Assembly (NCBI GenBank): GCA_964447925.1
Contig: CAYUUP010000077.1
Span: forward strand, 1 to 7,234
Length of the DNA stretch: 7,234 nt
Source of the DNA: CAYUUP01 sp964447925
Lineage (GTDB): Bacteria > Bacillota > Clostridia > Oscillospirales > Oscillospiraceae
Reading direction: 5' to 3'
Numbering within the stretch: the first letter of the stretch is position 1; the number at the start of each line of letters is the position of its first letter. The position numbers and the translations under genes were made by a program. Shown piece by piece: positions 1 through 6,957 of the stretch. The notes beneath the pieces are model-generated. The model was not told the DNA's origin, did not search any database, and saw only the letters and a list, made by a program, of their open reading frames with translations.

Positions 1-380
1 GCGCGGGCGGCCAGCACATCAACAAGACATCCTCCGCCGTCCGGCTGATCCACAAGCCCACTGGTGTTGTGGTAGCCTGCCAGACGGAGCGGAGCCAGTT
101 CCAGAACAAGGACAACTGCATGAAGATGCTCCGGGCCAAGCTGGTAGAGTTGCAGATGCAGGCCCACGCGGAGAAGATATCTGATCTGAAGGGCGTCCAG
201 ATGAAAATTGAGTGGGGCAGTCAGATCCGTTCCTATGTCTTCATGCCCTATACCCTGGTGAAGGACACCCGCACCGCCTATGAGACCAGCAACGTAAACG
301 CTGTCATGGATGGTGACTTAGACGGATTTATGAGCGCCTACCTCACCGCCGAGGCAACAAACACCTGGGCCGCAAAATAA
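1..380 (+). CDS. prfB: Peptide chain release factor 2, C-terminal part (5' end outside window)
   Basis: RF2 recognises UGA and UAA stop codons in the ribosomal A site and triggers hydrolysis of the peptidyl-tRNA ester. The frame is open from the window edge (first full codon at 3) to TAA at 378-380, giving 125 residues. It begins at the universal catalytic loop AGGQHINKTSSAVR (GGQ codons at 6-14); the Gln is the residue methylated by PrmC in this family. It continues with the RF2-typical stretches CQTERSQFQNKD, WGSQIRSYV, PYTLVKD and the end DGDLDGFMSAYL. About 120 residues after GGQ fits a full-length RF2 C-terminus. The WGSQIRSYV block favours RF2 over RF1. The stop-codon-recognition domain and any programmed frameshift site lie upstream of the window. 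A GTG at 69 opens a shorter frame but is internal, since conserved family sequence continues upstream of it. A hairpin terminator follows 10 nt after the stop. Confidence 0.97.
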   Translation, partial: AGGQHINKTSSAVRLIHKPTGVVVACQTERSQFQNKDNCMKMLRAKLVELQMQAHAEKISDLKGVQMKIEWGSQIRSYVFMPYTLVKDTRTAYETSNVNAVMDGDLDGFMSAYLTAEATNTWAAK

Positions 381-390
381 CAGAAAAAGA

Positions 391-422
391 CCGCTGCCCC
401 ATGCCCGGAGCGGCGGCTTTTT
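391..422 (+). terminator. Rho-independent-type terminator after prfB, abutting the next gene's RBS
   Basis: The 10-nt arms at 391-400 (CCGCTGCCCC) and 407-416 (GGAGCGGCGG) pair with one C-A mismatch and one T-G wobble around the 6-nt loop ATGCCC. An A-rich tract (384-388) precedes the stem and a run of five T (418-422) follows it. The T-run ends only two bases before the Shine-Dalgarno of the downstream gene, so the element is either an intergenic partial terminator/attenuator within a prfB-U32 operon or a 3'-end stabilising hairpin. No convincing promoter is visible between it and the next start. Confidence 0.85.
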
Positions 423-424
423 AT

Positions 425-431
425 GGGAGGG
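425..431 (+). promoter_or_regulatory. Ribosome binding site that decides the U32 gene start
   Basis: GGGAGGG at 425-431 lies 9 nt upstream of the ATG at 441. The frame also has an ATG at 423, but that codon overlaps the terminator/SD region and has only the terminator T-run ahead of it. The start at 441 is therefore preferred, and it gives the family-typical N-terminus MELLSPAGG. Confidence 0.8.
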
Positions 432-440
432 AATAACAAG

Positions 441-2501
441 ATGGAGCTATTATCTCCCGCCGGCGGGCAGGAGGCAGTGATCGCCGCTGTCCAGAGCGGG
501 GCTGACGCCGTCTATCTGGGGGCAGAACGCTTCAACGCCCGGAGGGGCGCGCAAAACTTCGATGCGGACGGCCTGGCAGAGGCCGTCCAATACTGCCATC
601 TTCGGGGCGTAAAGGTCTATCTCACACTAAACACCCTGCTCACCGGCCGGGAGCTGTCCCAGGCACTGGAGCTGGCCGCCCATGCCGGGGGTCTGGGAGT
701 GGATGCCCTGATCGTGCAGGATGTTGGCCTGATCGCCCTGCTGCGGCGTGAACTGCCCCGTCTGCCCCTTCATGGCTCCACCCAGATGACCATCCACAAT
801 CTGGACGGGGTGAGGCTCTGTGCCGATCTGGGCTTGGAGCGTGTGGTGCTGTCCAGAGAACTGTCTAAGCAGCAGATTGCCTATATCTGCAAAAATTCTC
901 CCATTGAAATTGAGGTCTTTGTCCACGGGGCGCTGTGTATGTGCTATTCCGGCCAGTGTTTCCTCTCCTCCGTCATCGGAGGGCGCAGCGGAAACCGGGG
1001 CCTGTGTGCCCAGCCCTGCCGCCTGAAATACAGCGGCGGCTATCCCCTGAGCCTGAAGGATCTGTCCCTGGTGGAGCATCTGCGGGACTTGGAGGACATG
1101 GGGGTAGCCTGCGCCAAAATTGAGGGACGGATGCGCAGACCGGAGTATGTGGCGGTGGTGACGAGGATTTACGCCGCCGCCCTCCGGGAACACCGCCCAC
1201 CCACCGATGAGGAGCGGGAACAGTTGCGGCTGGCCTTCTCCCGCCAGGGCTTTACCGATGGCTATTATGAAGGCCGCACTGGCAGGGCCATGTTTGGCGT
1301 GCGGCAAAGGGAGGATCCGCCTACAGAACTCTTCGCACAAGCCAGGCGGGAGTACGGCAGAGAGCATCCCCTGGTTCCCGTGTCCATGGTGGCCAGCATT
1401 CAGGCAGGACAGCCTGCCCAATTGGAGATCAGCGACCGAGAGGGCCACCGGGCCGTGGTCACAGGGGAAGCCCCCCAGCCTGCTAGCTCTCGGGTGATTT
1501 CCCCGGAGCAAGTGACGAATCAGATCTCCCGCACCGGCGGTACGCCCTTCTTTGTGGAGAACTGCCTTGTAGAGGTGGAGGACGGCCTGTTTCTCCCCCT
1601 TTCCGCTCTAAACGCCCTGCGCCGGGCGGGGCTGGAGGAATTGGGTCGACTGCGGATTTCCACCACCCCGATGCCCCCAATAGCACCCAACTTTTCCTCT
1701 CAGTCTGCCCCGACAGGGTGGGAGACACCCCGCCGGCACACCCCTGTCTTTACTATCTCTCTCCGCTCTGGAACGCAGCTCTCTGAGGAACTGCTGACCC
1801 TCCGGCCCGCTGTGATATACCTCCCCCCAGCGGAGATTCTGAACTGCCGGGCGCTGGCGGGGCAGGCCGCCTCCGCCGGAATTGAGATATGCGCCGCCCT
1901 GCCCCGTATCCTCTGGGACGATGAGCGTCCGGCGCTGGCGGGGCAGCTGGAGCGGCTCCATCATCTGGGAATTTCCTCTGTTCTGGCGGGAGACTGGGGC
2001 GGCATAGCCCTGGCCGGGACGCTGGGCTTTGCCTGCCGAGGGGACTTTGGCCTGGGAGTGTGCAACTCCCAGGCGCTGGCCAAGCTGAAGGAGCTTGGCC
2101 TCCGCTCTGCTACACTATCCTTCGAACAGCGGCTGGAGCGGCTGCGTGACCTGCAAAAGCCGCTGAACACCGAGCTTCTCGCCTATGGCCGACTGCCACT
2201 GATGATTATGCAGAATGCGCCCGGCGGGCGGAAGGACCCGCGCTCCCTCACAGACCGCACCGGGGCGGAATTTCCCCTTCTCTCCGCAGGCGGGAGCCGC
2301 TGGGAGCTGCTGAACGCCAAGCCCCTCTTTTTGGCGGACAAGCTGGAATCCCTGGCCGGGTTGGACCTTTGGGGGCTGCGGCTGGCTTTCTCCAACGAAA
2401 GCCCGGCAGACTGTGTCCGGATATTCCGGCGCTATCTAGGTCAGGGAGATTGGCAGCCCCAGGACTATACCCGGGGACTATATTTCCGGACAGTGGAATA
2501 A
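441..2501 (+). CDS. U32 'peptidase' family protein with DUF3656-type region, RlhA-like 23S rRNA C-hydroxylase
   Basis: A 686-residue cytoplasmic protein with no signal peptide or membrane segment. The N-terminal half is a typical U32 domain: MELLSPAGG start, ADAVYLG near residue 21, STQMTIHN near 113. The family signature is complete at 158-176 (E158, F160, G163, C166, G171, C173, S176), followed by GGRSGNRGLCAQPCR at 180-194. C166, C173, C189 and C193 are the four conserved cysteines thought to hold an iron-sulfur cluster. The C-terminal half, including AYGRLPLM (581-588) and the end TRGLYFRTVE, and the length match E. coli RlhA (about 650 aa) rather than the shorter TrhP/YegQ tRNA hydroxylases. 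By family knowledge RlhA makes 5-hydroxycytidine at 23S rRNA C2501, using prephenate-linked chemistry; applying this here is inference. Despite the family name, protease activity is doubtful. An oddity is that the cysteines usual in the C-terminal region of clostridial relatives are missing (NAPGG, LLSAGG). It lies 60 nt after prfB with a terminator-like hairpin between, so read-through expression is likely. Confidence 0.9.
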   Translation: MELLSPAGGQEAVIAAVQSGADAVYLGAERFNARRGAQNFDADGLAEAVQYCHLRGVKVYLTLNTLLTGRELSQALELAAHAGGLGVDALIVQDVGLIALLRRELPRLPLHGSTQMTIHNLDGVRLCADLGLERVVLSRELSKQQIAYICKNSPIEIEVFVHGALCMCYSGQCFLSSVIGGRSGNRGLCAQPCRLKYSGGYPLSLKDLSLVEHLRDLEDMGVACAKIEGRMRRPEYVAVVTRIYAAALREHRPPTDEEREQLRLAFSRQGFTDGYYEGRTGRAMFGVRQREDPPTELFAQARREYGREHPLVPVSMVASIQAGQPAQLEISDREGHRAVVTGEAPQPASSRVISPEQVTNQISRTGGTPFFVENCLVEVEDGLFLPLSALNALRRAGLEELGRLRISTTPMPPIAPNFSSQSAPTGWETPRRHTPVFTISLRSGTQLSEELLTLRPAVIYLPPAEILNCRALAGQAASAGIEICAALPRILWDDERPALAGQLERLHHLGISSVLAGDWGGIALAGTLGFACRGDFGLGVCNSQALAKLKELGLRSATLSFEQRLERLRDLQKPLNTELLAYGRLPLMIMQNAPGGRKDPRSLTDRTGAEFPLLSAGGSRWELLNAKPLFLADKLESLAGLDLWGLRLAFSNESPADCVRIFRRYLGQGDWQPQDYTRGLYFRTVE

Positions 2502-2512
2502 TTATCGGCAAG

Positions 2513-2533
2513 TGCGCCGGCACTCCCGGCGCA
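2513..2533. repeat. Inverted repeat (8-bp perfect stem, 5-nt loop) just after the U32 stop
   Basis: TGCGCCGG at 2513-2520 and CCGGCGCA at 2526-2533 form a perfect 8-bp G+C-rich stem around CACTC, starting 12 nt after the U32 stop codon. It is followed by AAAAG rather than a T-run on the + strand, and on the - strand the T-run precedes rather than follows the stem. It is therefore not a canonical intrinsic terminator in either direction. It may protect the 3' end of the U32 mRNA. Confidence 0.5.
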
Positions 2534-2588
2534 AAAAGCCAATAAAGGGAGCCGGTGGCGGGACAGGCTACCCGCTTATCCCTAAAGT

Positions 2589-2620
2589 GAAGGACCTGCC
2601 TCGTTTGAGGCAGGTCCTTC
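2589..2620. terminator. Perfect 14-bp hairpin, probable bidirectional terminator between convergent genes
   Basis: GAAGGACCTGCCTC (2589-2602) and GAGGCAGGTCCTTC (2607-2620) are perfect inverted copies around the tetraloop GTTT. The hairpin is 87 nt beyond the U32 stop and 23 nt beyond the pump stop. This is the expected position for a shared terminator between converging genes, and the near-symmetrical stem would form in either transcript. The U-tracts are weak: the stem ends in TCCTTC both ways, with GTCAT after it on + and ACTTTA on -. Termination efficiency is therefore uncertain. Confidence 0.7.
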
Positions 2621-2643
2621 GTCATATGCTCTTGGAGGACAGC

Positions 2644-5600
2644 TCAGCCTTCCAGCTGCCGCAGGAATTCCTCAGCGTCATCCGGGGCGTCATCCAAATC
2701 ATCGCCCACGTCGATTTCCTTCGGAGTGCGGCGGTAGAAGATGTCGTACATCACCGGCACCACAAAGAGGGTCATCAGGGTGGCGTAAGCCAGACCACCG
2801 GCCACCACCACGGCCATACCGCGGCTCAAGCTGGCAGTGATGTCGTTGCTGAACATCATGGTACTCATGGCCAGAATGGTGGTCATAGCGGTCATCAGGA
2901 TGGGGCGCAGACGGGTCTTTCCAGTGGCAATCAGTGCCTCACGCTTTCCAAGCCCGCCCAGTCGCAACTGGTTCACGTAGTCCACAAAGACGATACCGTT
3001 GTTTACCACTGTACCCATCAGCACGGCAAAGCCAAGCAGACTGACAATGCTCAGCTGATCGCCGGAGATCAGCAGCCCTATCAGGCCGCCGGTAAAGGCC
3101 AGGGGGACAGTGAAGAGGACGATAAAGGGAGACAGCAGACTCTGGAACTGAGCCACCATCACCAAATAGACCAGCACCAGGCCCAGGGCCAGCAGCTCGA
3201 GCATCTGGGTCAGCATATCCATAACCTGCTCCGCTTCGCCGGATATCTCCGCCGTATAGCCGGAGGGAAGTTCCAGGGTGTCCAGTCTTGCCTGCACCTT
3301 CTGGGACAGGCGGGTGGTGTTATAGCCATCCTCGGTGGTTGCGGATACGGTCATGGTGTGTGTGCCGTTCTCCCGGGTGATAGCGTCCAGGCTGTCAGTG
3401 TACTCAATCTCTGCAAAGTCGGAGAGGATATATGTCTCAGTGACGGTGTTTCCGTCATCGTCCGCAGTCTCCACCTCAAATTCCATATTCAACAGATTTT
3501 CCAACGTCAGCAGGTCTGTCTCATCCACCACCACCACGTCCAGTTCTCGGTCACCCACAGTGATGGTGGCGGCGGAACTCTCCGTGGTCAGCCGGGCGGC
3601 GATGTCGGAGTAGATCTGAGCCACCGAAAGCCCCAGTGCCATGGCCTTGTTCTTGTCAACGGACAGGTGGATCGTCTGATCGCTCTCCTCCAGGCCATCG
3701 GTAACATCGGTGAAGCCATCCACCTCCTCCACCAGCGCCTTGACCTGGGAGGCGATCTCTGCCAGGGTGTCCAAATCCTGGCCGTAGATCTCAACGGACA
3801 GGCCGCTGGACATCAGGGTACTCATATCCCCGGCGGAGGAGGAGGCCAGCAGATAGGTATAGTTCCCGCCGCCCTCCAGTGCCGCTTCAATGCGCTCTCC
3901 CACGGCATTTACCTTCTTCACGGAGTTTACATCTTCATCCAGCACCAGATAGTAGGTATAATTATGGTAATCGTTGCTCCCGGTGGTCAGTGAGCTGCTG
4001 ATGAGTCCGGAGAGGTTGGTCATAACACCCACAGAGTCCACCCCGTCCACCTCCAGCAGGACCTCTGTCAGGGTATCCGCCTGATTATAGCAGCTATCCA
4101 TATCCATCTCCTCACCCATCTCGATTTGCAAAAAGAGTTGATCGCTATTCATGTCGGGAATCAACACAATGCCCATCCGGGCTACCATATAGATGGCGAA
4201 GGCCAGCAGCAGGATGGCAACGCCCAGGGGTACAGCCTTCCAGCGGAGGCAGAAGTCCAGCGCCCTTGCATAGGTCCTCTGCAGCCAGGCCAAAAGTCTT
4301 CCGGGCTTGGGGGCAGCCCGGCGAAGCAGCACACTGCCCAGGGTCGGCACCGCCGTCAGCGATACAACGAGACTGGCCAGCAGCGCGAAGGAGATGGTCA
4401 GGGCAAAGGGTACCATCAGCTGCCGGACGGTACCGGTAGTGAAGATCATGGGCAGGAAAACGCACACTGTTGTCAAGGTAGATGCGATGATGGCCGCCGC
4501 CACCTGCTTTGTCCCCTGATAGGCCGCCCGTGGGGCGGGCAACCCCCGCCCTCGGAGCCGGAAGATATTCTCCATTACCACGATGGAGTTATCCACCAGC
4601 ATACCGATGCCCAGCGCAAGTCCCGACATGGACATGATATTCAGCGTGATACCGGTGAAATACATGATGAGTACCGCCACCAGTACACTGAAGGGGATGG
4701 AGAAGGCCACCACCAGCGTTGGCCGGATGCCCCGCAGGAAGATGGCCAGCACAATGACGGCCAACAGAGCGCCCCACAGGATGTTGCTGACGATGGAGCT
4801 GATAAAGAGATCGATATAGTCTCCCTGATCCATCAGGGGGGTGATATGCAGGGCGCTGTCCGCCTCCATCAGATCCGCGATAGCGTCATTACAGGTGTCG
4901 GAGACGGCGCTGGTGCCTGCGGTGCTGCTCTTATAAATGGACAGCAGCACCGCATCCTGGCCGTCCAGCCGGGCATAGCTGTCGGCGGAGTTGTCGATGA
5001 CAGTGATATCCGCCACATCCTCCAGCGTGATCTCCCCGATGCCGTCGATCTCGGTGAGTACCATCTCCCGCAGTTCGCCAAGGCCGGAAAATTCCTCCCC
5101 CACCTTCAACAGCCACTGCTCACTGTTCTCGTCCTCAATATAACCGGCAGGCATGGAGAAATTCTGGGCGTATATCAGGGATGAGAGAACATCCATAGCC
5201 AGCAGCCCGTCCAGATTGGCGCTCTTCAGAGCAGCATCCCGGGCAGTCTCATAGGCTTCCATGGCTTCGTCCAGTTCTGCCTGGGCTGACTCCAGGGCAG
5301 TCCTGGCGCTGCTGAGCTGTGCGGAAGCCGCTCCCAGAGCGGCAGCTGCCTCGATCTTGCCCGCCTCCACCTGGGCATAGTTTTCCAACGCGGCGTCCAC
5401 CGCGTCGTTCACCGCAGCCAGCGCCGCCTGATTGGCCATGATCTCCACCTTCAGGTTGGCCAGCTCGGTGTCGATCTGGGGGATACGGACATTGACGATA
5501 TCATAGAGCTGCTTCAGGCTCTCCTGAGTCAGCATTTCGGCAGCTTCGCTCTGGCCAGCCTGCTCCAGCATGGCCCGGGCTGCAGTCAGCTTGTCGGGAT

Positions 5601-6774
5601 TCTCCAACGCATCGGCGATGTCAGTAGGCAGGCTGGTGTTCAGTACCACGGCGGTTCCGGCAGTGGTGGCAGCGGCCTGGACAACAGCAGTGGCCTGGGC
5701 GGCCAGGGCCTGGGCGGTGTCCAACTGCTCCAGCACCTGATCCACATTGTCCTCTGTAACGGTCACCTCTATACCGGCCTCGTCGCAGGCCTCCTGCACA
5801 GCCTGGACCAACTCGGCAAGGTAGGAAGCATTATATAGCTCCACATAGGTGTCTGCATCCGTGGCAGTACTCTGAAGCTGGGCAAACAGGAGGTTTACCT
5901 GGTCATAGCTGTCCACCACGCCGGCATCGGCATAGGCCTGCATCTCCGCCTGCAGAGCAGTCTGATTGGCCTGTTGGCTGGTGAGAATGGCGCTGTAGGC
6001 GGACTGAGTGGCCAGGGCCTGATTCAGCTGCAGCGTCAGCTCACCCAGCTCTGTCGCGGTGGACGCCTGGCTACTCTCCAGGGCTTCTTCCGATTCATCC
6101 AGGGTAGCAACGCCGCTGTCGATCTCCGACTGCGCATCCTCCAGCTGGTCTAGGGCATCGTCCAGCGTCTCCTCCACCTGGACAGCCAGTTGATGGTTCA
6201 GCCCATCAATCTTATCCTGATCCAGTCGAACCTCCACCATCTCCTCCACCAGGCCCAGGGAGGTGACATCGGCAACCCCGTTTTGCCGCAGGAGATAGGG
6301 GGCCAGTGTGTCCTCTACGTAGTCAGTCAGCTCATAAATATCCATGTCATCCCGAGTGACAGAGATGTACATGGTGGCCATCATATCCATGCTGATCTCC
6401 ATAATGCTGGGGGTGCCGCAGAGATCAGGCAAGGTGACCTCCGCCAGGGCGTTGTTCACTTTAACCAGGGCGGCGTCCATGTCGCTGTCCTCTTCAAATT
6501 CCAGCATAATCATGCAGTAGTTCTCAGCACTGGAGGAGACAACGCCAGCCACACCGGACACAGTACCCAAGGCACTCTCCAGTGGCTCTGTGACCTCCTC
6601 CTCCACCTTTTCAGGGCTGGCCCCCACATAGGTGGTGACCACCACCAGATAGGGGGTGTCGATGGTGGGCAGCAGGTCGGTGGTCATCCGGGTCAGGCTG
6701 ACCGCCGCCAGCATCAGCACCACAATCACGGCCACCAGTATGGTAAAGGGCTTTTTCACGCTTAGTCGAATCAT
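2644..6774 (-). CDS. RND-family efflux permease (AcrB/SwrC-like) with long coiled-coil insert in the docking domain
   Basis: A 1376-residue proton-driven inner-membrane RND transporter, expected to be a trimer; substrate unknown. TM1 is at about 9-28. The first porter region (31-195) has the family features PEKVEEEVTEPLE and a GVADV turn near 166. A block of about 325 residues (196-520) then interrupts the N-terminal docking subdomain, which resumes at DVLSSLIYAQNFSMPAG (528-543). TM2-TM6 span about 656-812, TM7 848-870, the second porter/docking region 871-1185 and TM8-TM12 1188-1345. An acidic cytoplasmic tail ends the protein. TM4 carries GMLVDNSIVVMEN: D728 matches AcrB D407, N729 replaces D408, and TM10 has N1258 where AcrB has Lys940. 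Ordinary RND pumps are about 1030-1070 residues, so the insert explains the extra length. The start at 6774 is chosen because AGAAGG lies 8 nt ahead; in-frame starts at 6810 (TTG) and 6795 (ATG) have poor or badly spaced sites. It has its own promoter, and no adaptor or TolC-type gene is adjacent. Confidence 0.95.
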   Translation of the reverse strand: MIRLSVKKPFTILVAVIVVLMLAAVSLTRMTTDLLPTIDTPYLVVVTTYVGASPEKVEEEVTEPLESALGTVSGVAGVVSSSAENYCMIMLEFEEDSDMDAALVKVNNALAEVTLPDLCGTPSIMEISMDMMATMYISVTRDDMDIYELTDYVEDTLAPYLLRQNGVADVTSLGLVEEMVEVRLDQDKIDGLNHQLAVQVEETLDDALDQLEDAQSEIDSGVATLDESEEALESSQASTATELGELTLQLNQALATQSAYSAILTSQQANQTALQAEMQAYADAGVVDSYDQVNLLFAQLQSTATDADTYVELYNASYLAELVQAVQEACDEAGIEVTVTEDNVDQVLEQLDTAQALAAQATAVVQAAATTAGTAVVLNTSLPTDIADALENPDKLTAARAMLEQAGQSEAAEMLTQESLKQLYDIVNVRIPQIDTELANLKVEIMANQAALAAVNDAVDAALENYAQVEAGKIEAAAALGAASAQLSSARTALESAQAELDEAMEAYETARDAALKSANLDGLLAMDVLSSLIYAQNFSMPAGYIEDENSEQWLLKVGEEFSGLGELREMVLTEIDGIGEITLEDVADITVIDNSADSYARLDGQDAVLLSIYKSSTAGTSAVSDTCNDAIADLMEADSALHITPLMDQGDYIDLFISSIVSNILWGALLAVIVLAIFLRGIRPTLVVAFSIPFSVLVAVLIMYFTGITLNIMSMSGLALGIGMLVDNSIVVMENIFRLRGRGLPAPRAAYQGTKQVAAAIIASTLTTVCVFLPMIFTTGTVRQLMVPFALTISFALLASLVVSLTAVPTLGSVLLRRAAPKPGRLLAWLQRTYARALDFCLRWKAVPLGVAILLLAFAIYMVARMGIVLIPDMNSDQLFLQIEMGEEMDMDSCYNQADTLTEVLLEVDGVDSVGVMTNLSGLISSSLTTGSNDYHNYTYYLVLDEDVNSVKKVNAVGERIEAALEGGGNYTYLLASSSAGDMSTLMSSGLSVEIYGQDLDTLAEIASQVKALVEEVDGFTDVTDGLEESDQTIHLSVDKNKAMALGLSVAQIYSDIAARLTTESSAATITVGDRELDVVVVDETDLLTLENLLNMEFEVETADDDGNTVTETYILSDFAEIEYTDSLDAITRENGTHTMTVSATTEDGYNTTRLSQKVQARLDTLELPSGYTAEISGEAEQVMDMLTQMLELLALGLVLVYLVMVAQFQSLLSPFIVLFTVPLAFTGGLIGLLISGDQLSIVSLLGFAVLMGTVVNNGIVFVDYVNQLRLGGLGKREALIATGKTRLRPILMTAMTTILAMSTMMFSNDITASLSRGMAVVVAGGLAYATLMTLFVVPVMYDIFYRRTPKEIDVGDDLDDAPDDAEEFLRQLEG

Positions 6775-6782
6775 ATAGCTTA

Positions 6783-6789
6783 CCTTCTT
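6783..6789 (-). promoter_or_regulatory. Ribosome binding site that decides the pump gene start
   Basis: Read on the minus strand, AAGAAGG at 6789-6783 lies 8 nt upstream of the ATG at 6774-6772, which starts MIRLSVKKPF directly before TM1. The upstream ATG at 6795 has GAAGGA with zero spacing, and the TTG at 6810 has no purine-rich site, so both are less likely starts. Confidence 0.75.
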
Positions 6790-6842
6790 GCGCATTCCTT
6801 CGGCAGACAAAATGAATTTATAGTTGGAAACAATCCAGGGTA

Positions 6843-6871
6843 ATTATAGCACGGCCTTTCAGGAGCGTCAA
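6843..6871 (-). promoter_or_regulatory. Strong sigma-A promoter for the RND pump gene
   Basis: On the minus strand TTGACG (6871-6866) is followed after exactly 17 nt by a perfect TATAAT (6848-6843), with TG one base upstream of the -10 (extended -10). The predicted transcription start is near 6836, giving a 5' leader of about 62 nt before the chosen ATG at 6774. Only one base departs from the -35/-10 consensus, so basal expression should be high unless a repressor acts here. Confidence 0.85.
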
Positions 6872-6939
6872 TAGATGAAGCTGTAAAGGAACTGTGAACA
6901 TTGCTTTATCCTCCTGGCCTCCAGCAGGGCGGGCACAGA

Positions 6940-6957
6940 GAATTTTTCGAGAAATTC
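6940..6957. promoter_or_regulatory. 18-bp imperfect palindrome between the divergent promoters, candidate operator or UP element
   Basis: GAATTTTTC / GAGAAATTC at 6940-6957 is a dyad with 8 of 9 half-site positions matching. It is centred about 54 bp upstream of the predicted rpmE transcription start and about 112 bp upstream of the pump start. A-tracts (6943-6947 and the run after 6957) immediately upstream of the rpmE -35 would also suit an UP element for RNA polymerase alpha subunits. It does not resemble the Zur or PerR boxes I know. Confidence 0.35.

Noticed and set aside
378..400. Ribosome-mediated attenuation, with a ribosome paused at the prfB stop melting the 391 hairpin to allow U32 expression when RF2 is short.
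   Set aside because: Attractive in theory, but a ribosome with the TAA in its A site would reach only about 390-391, the base of the stem, so it would scarcely disturb the hairpin.
441..2501. Annotating the U32 protein as an active collagenase-type peptidase.
   Set aside because: The family name is historical. Characterised members with this signature and the C-terminal region modify RNA, and no protease catalytic motif is visible.
2512..3993. A 493-codon open frame on the + strand, antisense to the 3' part of the pump gene.
   Set aside because: It mirrors the pump's codon pattern. The product is a His/Gln/Gly-rich string with no recognisable domain, while the opposite strand encodes clear RND sequence. 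The same applies to + strand frames at 4126-5184 and 6190-6765 and to the - strand frame at 627-1511 opposite the U32 gene.
6775..6810. A longer pump start at the TTG at 6810, or at the ATG at 6795.
   Set aside because: The TTG lacks a Shine-Dalgarno and the ATG at 6795 has its purine tract with zero spacing. The ATG at 6774 has a well-placed AGAAGG and begins just ahead of TM1, as in the family.
6825..6837. TGGA-N5-TCCA dyad at the pump transcription start as a catabolite (cre) or repressor site.
   Set aside because: It has only four-base arms, and it lacks the central CG and the right end of the cre consensus, so it is too weak to annotate.
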